This document shows, in pieces, positions 8,196 through 12,397 of a stretch of DNA of 12,397 bases. This DNA comes from CALZJC01 sp041574955 (GTDB taxonomy: Bacteria; Acidobacteriota; Thermoanaerobaculia; Multivoradales; JAHEKO01). The notes below the pieces were generated by a model that was given only the letters and a program-made list of their open reading frames with translations, made no database searches and was not told the origin of the DNA. A program made the position numbers and the translations under genes. The stretch spans positions 1 to 12,397 of the forward strand of contig JBFGNS010000128.1 in assembly GCA_041574955.1 (NCBI GenBank), written 5' to 3'. Positions within the stretch are counted from its first letter, which is position 1, and each line of letters starts with the position of its first letter.

Positions 8196-8966
8196 ATGTC
8201 GAGCCGACGTCTTCTCTTTGCCGTACCGCTCGCGGCCCTTGTCGCGAACCCGCTCCTGGCCGCCAAGCCCCAGTGCGGCGACAACAAGTGCAACGGGGGC
8301 GAGACCGCCGAGAGCTGCCCCGCCGACTGCGGCGGCGGAGGCGGCGGCGGGGGGTACATCTCCACCTGCGACACCTTCCGCGACGATCCGGCCGACGCCG
8401 TCACCAGCGACGGCCAGGGCGTGGCGGCCGGCAACTCCGCGGCCGGCGAGTACTGCGACGCCGAGCGCCACGTGAGCGCGATCATCGGCGAGGCCAACGG
8501 CGGCCATCACCTCGACCTCGAGCGGTCTGCGCGCGAGCTGGATCTCGACTTCAGCCAGTGCGCCGCACCGCCCTGCACCCAGCTGGCCGGCTTCAACGGC
8601 TCGGCCCAGACGGTGCTGAGCATCGAGAACGCCACCGACCCCGGCGGCGTCCACCTGCTCGGAATGCTCGAAGGCGAAACCGACTATGTGGGGCTGGTGA
8701 TCGCCTTCGACAACGGCCGCAAGAACCACGTGCGGCTGAGCTTCGGGCGCGACACGACCGTGGTCGCCTGCCTCGGCGAATCGGGCGCCCCCGACTCGGG
8801 CGACAAGGTGCGCGTCACCCGGCTCGACGCCTCCACCTGGGAGATGGAGTCGTCGGCCACCGACCGCGCCTGCCTGAGCGAGGTCCGGAACAACGACTGG
8901 AACAACCCCGTCGCCCACGGCTTCTTCCACATGCCGTTCCTGGTGACTGTCGAGATCCAGCCCTGA
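8196..8966 (+). CDS. Secreted protein with N-terminal CGDNKCNGGET Cys motif
   Basis: 256 residues from an ATG with a strong Shine-Dalgarno. Residues 1-23 are a Sec signal peptide (basic start, hydrophobic core, LLAA before KPQ) with no lipobox. Next comes the Cys motif CGDNKCNGGETAESCPADC (residues 27-45; Cys27, 32, 41, 45). It matches a short disulfide motif of the form CGDGxCxxxETxxxCPxDC that recurs in secreted proteins of many bacteria. An eight-glycine linker (46-53) separates it from a roughly 200-residue C-terminal part that I do not recognise. That part has several further Cys (such as SQCAAPPCTQ) and reads as a beta-rich extracellular domain. It stands alone: divergent from the HTH/TPR gene and convergent with the effector-like gene, with repeat copy 2 right after its stop. 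Function unknown. Confidence 0.85.
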   Translation: MSSRRLLFAVPLAALVANPLLAAKPQCGDNKCNGGETAESCPADCGGGGGGGGYISTCDTFRDDPADAVTSDGQGVAAGNSAAGEYCDAERHVSAIIGEANGGHHLDLERSARELDLDFSQCAAPPCTQLAGFNGSAQTVLSIENATDPGGVHLLGMLEGETDYVGLVIAFDNGRKNHVRLSFGRDTTVVACLGESGAPDSGDKVRVTRLDASTWEMESSATDRACLSEVRNNDWNNPVAHGFFHMPFLVTVEIQP

Positions 8967-8968
8967 CT

Positions 8969-9058
8969 CCCAGCGGTGTCCCAGCGGTGACAGGATACTT
9001 AGTCACCTTCTGAGCATAAGTAACCTGTCACCGCAGTTGGGGTTGGTACCGCGGTTGG
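8969..9058. repeat. Palindromic repeat element, copy 2, with duplicated ends
   Basis: Arms are GGTGACAGGATACTTA (8986-9001) and TAAGTAACCTGTCACC (9017-9032), with one mismatch, around a 15-nt centre ending in GAGCA as in copy 1. The left end is duplicated: CCCAGCGGTG at 8969-8978 and again at 8980-8989. The right end is too: ACCGCAGTTGG at 9030-9040 and ACCGCGGTTGG at 9048-9058. The element fills the whole gap between two convergent genes (stops at 8966 and 9061), where it could act as a two-way transcription block. Confidence 0.88.
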
Positions 9059-9060
9059 AC

Positions 9061-10425
9061 CTACGTCCTCGCCCAGATGTTGCGGACGTTCTTGAGCGTC
9101 GGCGTCTTGTCGTAGTTGTCTGTGGACTCGTTGTAGGCCTGGAAGTAATCGCCCAGCTTGCCAATCACGGTGTCGGCGGTGATGTCCTGCTTGACCTTGA
9201 CCGCGTTGTTGTGGCCCTCGATGCCGAAGATGTAGACGCCGGCCCGTAGCGTGTACCCCAGCGGCAGCGCCGCGGGCAGGTCGCTCCAGGCGCAGTTGCA
9301 GCTCACGACCATCTTGTAGCCCGCCTTGGTCATCACCTGCTCGACGTTCTTGTCGAGGTCGTAGTCGATGCCTTCCTGGTTCTTGAAGTAGGCGTGCAGG
9401 CTGCCGACGGTCTCGTAGAGCTTCTCGTTCTTGAGCCGCAGGTCTTCGTAGAAGTCGCCCTTCTTCAGGCTCGGCTTGTCGATGCCCACCTTCTCGGCCA
9501 GGGCTTCGATGCGCTCCTGGGCCTGCTTCTTGCCCGTGCCGCCCGCACCCGCCTCGTAGACCATCGACAGCAGCACGCAGGAGGTGAGCTTGACGAAGTC
9601 GCTCTTGATCGAGGTGCCGGCGTCGGCCTCCATGTAGATCACCGGGTTGTACACCGGCTTCGCCACCGGGCCGCGGCTGTTGAACAGCTCCAACGCCTTC
9701 TCGGTCTTGTAGAGGTAGTAGTTCTCGTTGACCCGCTGGCGAGCCCGCTGCCGGCCCGCTTCGGCCGTCCGTCCCAGCTCGTCCCAGGTGTCCCGGATCT
9801 CCTGCTCGACCTCGACGCGGTCGAGCTCCGGCTTGACCAGCCCGCCGGTGACGGTCTCGTTGGCGAGGAACGCCTTGAGCTTCTCCCGTCGCTCAGCGCG
9901 CTTGGTGCCCACGATCTTGTCGCGCAGCTTCTTCTCGAGATCCACGTACTTCGCGGCGTCGATCCAGCCGACGTCCAGATCGCCGACCGTCTTGACCTCT
10001 CCCGACCACAGATCCACGCCCCAGTGGTTGAAGAGAGCGGTCTTGAGCTGGTCGTCGGCGATGTAGTCCGAGATCTTGCGGGTCACCTCCTCGGTGCCGG
10101 TACCGCCCGACTTCGCCACCTCGATCTTCTCGCTCAGGTCCTGCCACCCGTTCGAGGTGTACAGCCTCGACTCGTCGCTCACCCAGGCGAGCCTCTGGAC
10201 CGGCGCGGCGCCGGCCACGGGCGAAGCCGGCTCGGTGTCCGAGGCCGGCGCGCCCAGCCGGGCGAAGCTATGGGCCGACGCCGCGACGCCGGACCCGTGG
10301 TGGCCGCCGCGATCGGGGACAGGCCCTCCGGGCGCCGTCGTGGCGAACACGCCGCGAGACGGCGTCTCGCCCGCCCGCGCCGGGGCCACCTTCGAGATCG
10401 GCCGCCGCGCCCGTGCCGTCAGCAC
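9061..10425 (-). CDS. Effector/toxin-like protein with disordered eCIS-type leader and possible Cys-His hydrolase C-terminus
   Basis: I chose the GTG at 10425 (454 residues) because AGGGAG lies about 6 nt upstream. A GTG at 10485 in the same frame would add 20 residues but has no Shine-Dalgarno. Residues 1-75 are low-complexity and disordered, with HSFARL (52-57) and then APVQRL (about 75-79). A leader of HSF, Pro-rich spacer and PVQR resembles the N-terminus of cargo proteins linked to extracellular contractile injection systems (DUF4157 types), but no HExxH is present. Residues about 80-240 are charged and helical. The C-terminus holds KLTSCVLLSMVYEA (Cys283) and IFGIEGHNNAVKV (His405), an order that fits a papain-like Cys-His hydrolase; this is speculative. 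There is no signal peptide. Base composition is clearly less GC-rich than the neighbours, and repeats flank both sides, consistent with acquisition by transfer. No immunity gene or injection-system gene is in the window. Confidence 0.75.
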   Translation of the reverse strand: MLTARARRPISKVAPARAGETPSRGVFATTAPGGPVPDRGGHHGSGVAASAHSFARLGAPASDTEPASPVAGAAPVQRLAWVSDESRLYTSNGWQDLSEKIEVAKSGGTGTEEVTRKISDYIADDQLKTALFNHWGVDLWSGEVKTVGDLDVGWIDAAKYVDLEKKLRDKIVGTKRAERREKLKAFLANETVTGGLVKPELDRVEVEQEIRDTWDELGRTAEAGRQRARQRVNENYYLYKTEKALELFNSRGPVAKPVYNPVIYMEADAGTSIKSDFVKLTSCVLLSMVYEAGAGGTGKKQAQERIEALAEKVGIDKPSLKKGDFYEDLRLKNEKLYETVGSLHAYFKNQEGIDYDLDKNVEQVMTKAGYKMVVSCNCAWSDLPAALPLGYTLRAGVYIFGIEGHNNAVKVKQDITADTVIGKLGDYFQAYNESTDNYDKTPTLKNVRNIWART

Positions 10426-10510
10426 GTCCGCTCCCTGACTCCCATCCAAACGCCTCGTCGAGTTCCGGAGCTCAGAACCTACCACTCAGGGCCGGTCATT
10501 GCACAGCACC

Positions 10511-10579
10511 CGCGGTGACAGGATACTTAGTCCGCCTCTGAGCATTAGTATCCTGTCACCGCACTTTGTCACCGCACTT
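10511..10579. repeat. Palindromic repeat element, copy 3, with 13-bp terminal tandem duplication
   Basis: Arms are GGTGACAGGATACTTA (10514-10529) and TTAGTATCCTGTCACC (10545-10560), with one mismatch, around a 15-nt centre ending in GAGCA. The right end TGTCACCGCACTT (10554-10566) is followed at once by an exact second copy (10567-10579). The element lies in the region between two divergent genes (starts at 10425 and 10638), where their promoters should be. Confidence 0.9.
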
Positions 10580-10637
10580 ATCCACCGCCGTCAGGCGTCG
10601 CGGTAGAATCGGCAGCGTACCGCTCAGCACGATCGCG

Positions 10638-11423
10638 ATGCCCTCTGGACCGAGCCCCCCGCGGGAGCCCGTCGCGCCCGCTCCAGCGCCCGCCCCGCCG
10701 GCGGGCGGGAGGTCGGCGCCGGCGGAGGCGCCTCGGGCGCCCTCACCGCCCGCGGCAGAGACACCCGACCGCCTCGCCCGCATCCCGTGGGGGCGGCTCA
10801 CGCTCGAGACCGTGGTCATCATCTTCAGCGTTCTGCTGGCCCTGCTGCTCGACGATTGGCGGACCTCGCGAGACGAGCGCCGGCTGGTCAAGTCGGTCTC
10901 GTTCTCGCTGCTGGTCGAGCTCGAGCGCAACCAGCGCCTGCTCGAGGCCTTGCTGCCCTACCACGAGGCGATCCAGCAGCGGCTGGCCGCCCACCTCGAG
11001 GAGCCGGTCGATCCCGCCGCGGGCGCCGCCGATCTGCCGAGCCTCGAGGCCCTCGGCTTCGATCCCGAGTTGGGCGCGGCGCCGACCTTCCAGCGTGGCG
11101 CCTGGGAGACCGCCGTCGCTTCCGAGTCGCTGACCCACATGAGCGTCGACCGGGTGTTCGTCCTCTCCTCCGCCTACACCCTGCAGGAGGACACGCGCAG
11201 CGCCCTGGCCCGGCTGGCCGGCCACCAGGACGCCTACCTGGTGGCCCAGCTCGAGGGCTACCGCCCGTCCTCCGCCGCCCGCGGCTACCTGATGGCGCTC
11301 GAAACGGTGCTCGCATCCGAGCGCAACCTGTGCGATCAGTACCGCGTCCTGTCCCGCCATCTCACCGGCCGCGAGCCCGACCCAGCCAAGCGCTGCGGCA
11401 GCGGCGCGGTCACCGTCACCTAG
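10638..11423 (+). CDS. Single-pass membrane protein of unknown function
   Basis: 261 residues from ATG at 10638. The frame is open further upstream to a TTG at 10566, but that stretch overlaps repeat copy 3, so the ATG is preferred; the Shine-Dalgarno is poor. Residues 1-45 are Pro/Ala-rich and disordered. One transmembrane helix follows at about 57-72 (LETVVIIFSVLLALLLDDW), then a helical, charged soluble domain (DERRLVKSVSFSLLVELERNQRLLEALL). The layout, with a Glu before the helix and a D-W-R at its end, followed by an ELERN-like segment, matches a widespread family of small membrane proteins of unknown function. I have no gene name for it. It stands alone on this strand, with 338 bp to the next gene. 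Confidence 0.75.
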   Translation: MPSGPSPPREPVAPAPAPAPPAGGRSAPAEAPRAPSPPAAETPDRLARIPWGRLTLETVVIIFSVLLALLLDDWRTSRDERRLVKSVSFSLLVELERNQRLLEALLPYHEAIQQRLAAHLEEPVDPAAGAADLPSLEALGFDPELGAAPTFQRGAWETAVASESLTHMSVDRVFVLSSAYTLQEDTRSALARLAGHQDAYLVAQLEGYRPSSAARGYLMALETVLASERNLCDQYRVLSRHLTGREPDPAKRCGSGAVTVT

Positions 11424-11761
11424 CGCGGTCCAGCCGGCGGCGCGGCCGCCTCGCCCGTTCTGCTCTCGACGCCGAGCCCCTTCTACAACTGGCTGCGAAA
11501 GCGCGAGAGCCCGGCGACGCCGACGACCCACGTGGCTTGGCTCTTCGCCCCCTGGGCCTCCCCTCGAGCCCGGCAGCCGCAGCGCCGCTTCTCAGGTCAG
11601 CCACAACGAATGCCGGGCGCGGTGACCAACCCCTGGTGACGTTTCGCGCGTAACTAGATAGTAGAAGTCCGTCTAAACGGCTTAGGTCGATACTCCCCGC
11701 GATGCCCCGCGGACGAGGTCTTCTGGACACGACCTGTGGAAAACCGCTTAGGATGGGCCCG
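11424..11761. other. Intergenic region before pentapeptide-repeat gene
   Basis: No convincing gene was seen in this 338-bp stretch; frames that stay open here show no domain-like sequence. From about 11640 to 11690 it becomes AT-rich compared with its surroundings (TAACTAGATAGTAGAAG), which suits a promoter, but I cannot place -35 and -10 boxes with confidence. It holds two near-identical 12-mers, AAACGGCTTAGG (11675-11686) and AAACCGCTTAGG (11741-11752). The second ends 9 nt before the chosen start of the downstream gene. Confidence 0.4.
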
Positions 11762-12157
11762 ATGACCAGCAGGCTGAAGACAACGGGGCCGCAGACGAAC
11801 GGGCCGGCAAAGAAGGCCTCCGGAGAGCCTGAGGTCGCGGCGGGCGAGGCACGCGGCGGTGCCGACCTGCGCGGCGCCCACCTCGCCGGCGCCGACCTGC
11901 GCTCGATCCCGCTCGGCTCGGCCGATCTCTCCCGCGCCCGGCTGGCCCGCGCCGACCTGTCCTACGCGCTCCTCAGCCGCGCCGACCTCACCGGCGCCGA
12001 CCTGACCGGCGCCAGGCTCTACCGCGCCCGGCTCGACGGCGCCGACCTCACCGGTGCCGTCGGCCTCACCCAGGCCCAGGTCACAGAGGCTCTGGGCGAC
12101 GGCGACACCAGACTCGCCGAAGGGCTGAACCGTCCGGCGCACTGGCGCGACGGCTGA
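11762..12157 (+). CDS. Small pentapeptide-repeat protein
   Basis: 131 residues from ATG at 11762, with AGGA 8 nt upstream. In-frame ATGs at 11753 and 11702 are alternatives (up to 151 residues). Residues 1-31 are polar and unstructured. From about residue 32 there are roughly 13 consecutive five-residue units of the A(D/N)LXX type, such as GADLR, GAHLA, SADLS, RARLA, RADLT, GADLT and GARLY. These build a right-handed quadrilateral beta-helix of about three turns. A short C-terminal tail (GLTQAQVTEALGDG) follows; such TxxQ(V/L)xxA endings commonly cap pentapeptide domains. There is no signal peptide, so it is probably cytoplasmic. Some family members mimic DNA and bind gyrase (Qnr, MfpA), but this one is short and shows nothing specific to them. 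Function unknown. Confidence 0.78.
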   Translation: MTSRLKTTGPQTNGPAKKASGEPEVAAGEARGGADLRGAHLAGADLRSIPLGSADLSRARLARADLSYALLSRADLTGADLTGARLYRARLDGADLTGAVGLTQAQVTEALGDGDTRLAEGLNRPAHWRDG

Positions 12158-12249
12158 CGCCCGCCCGCGGGGGCGGCGGCGGCAGCCCGCGCGACCCCCC
12201 AACCTCGCGGGCAGACACACTCGCTCGGCCGGATCTCGCGATCCGAGGT

Positions 12250-12331
12250 GCCGGTCATTTCACCCTCGCCGTCTCCGCACTGGAGGCAGCCGGCCGCCGG
12301 CGCCCCTCGGTGCAAAGGTGCAATGACCGCC
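12250..12331. repeat. Imperfect inverted repeat, 12-bp arms
   Basis: GGTCATTTCACC (12253-12264) is matched by GGTGCAATGACC (12317-12328), whose complement is GGTCATTGCACC: 11 of 12 bases pair across a 52-nt spacer. The core with its GCC flank, GCCGGTCATTTCAC (12250-12263), recurs as GCCGGTCATTGCAC at 10491-10504. The rest of the tail, 12158-12397, holds no gene I can support. A smaller dyad TGACCG-CCAC-CGGTCA lies at 12325-12340. Confidence 0.5.
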
Positions 12332-12397
12332 ACCGGTCACCCCCTCCCCGGGCCGGGCGGGCTCAGGCCGCCGAGAACCCCCGCTCCCCTGCCAGCG

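Noticed and set aside
5750..9013. 1087-codon open frame on the + strand
   Set aside because: It runs antisense to the HTH/TPR gene and then out of frame through the secreted protein gene, starts and ends in repeat elements, and shows no domain.
9061..10425. DUF4157 metallopeptidase
   Set aside because: The leader suggested it, but no HExxH motif exists in the protein.
11762..12157. Qnr/MfpA-type gyrase protection protein
   Set aside because: Only about 13 pentapeptides, compared with roughly 40 in those proteins, and no loop or dimer features visible.

Overview
The window is very GC-rich. Its genes suggest a soil- or sediment-type Gram-negative bacterium, most likely an Acidobacteriota. That assignment is an inference from gene content: CRTAC1-like FG-GAP/ASPIC-UnbV lipoproteins and a membrane-anchored 'SWKEIA' helix-turn-helix/TPR protein. 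No rRNA or housekeeping marker is present to confirm it. No tRNA, CRISPR array, integrase or transposase gene was seen.

Layout. Three genes read leftward in the first 8 kb. In transcription order they are a membrane-anchored HTH+TPR protein (7993-5768), a large CRTAC1-like lipoprotein (5585-2787), and a TPR + FG-GAP + UnbV lipoprotein (2676 running off the left edge). A small secreted Cys-motif protein (8196-8966) reads rightward. A protein with a disordered leader and the look of a secreted effector or toxin (10425-9061) converges on it. The right end holds a rightward single-pass membrane protein (10638-11423) and a short pentapeptide-repeat protein (11762-12157).

Main result. The CRTAC1-like gene carries one in-frame TGA at codon 568. 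The same frame then stays open for 364 more residues, which hold the rest of the FG-GAP region, the UnbV domain and a TlpA-type thioredoxin domain with an intact WCTAC motif. Directly after the TGA is an 8-bp hairpin with a GUC loop. It lies at the distance expected of a bacterial SECIS element and resembles the loop of E. coli fdhF. The simplest reading is a 932-residue selenoprotein with Sec568. A nonsense mutation or sequencing error remains the alternative.

Second result. A palindromic element with 16-bp arms and a 15-nt centre occurs three times, always in the same orientation and always at a gene border. Copy 1 supplies the stop codon of the HTH/TPR gene, copy 2 lies between two convergent genes, and copy 3 lies between two divergent genes. 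Copies 2 and 3 have duplicated ends. This looks like a REP- or MITE-like family mobilised in trans.

How the genes may work together (inference): the two FG-GAP/UnbV lipoproteins look like a co-transcribed cell-envelope pair, with the ToxR-like HTH/TPR protein upstream as a possible sensor or regulator. The genes to the right look like independent accessory genes.
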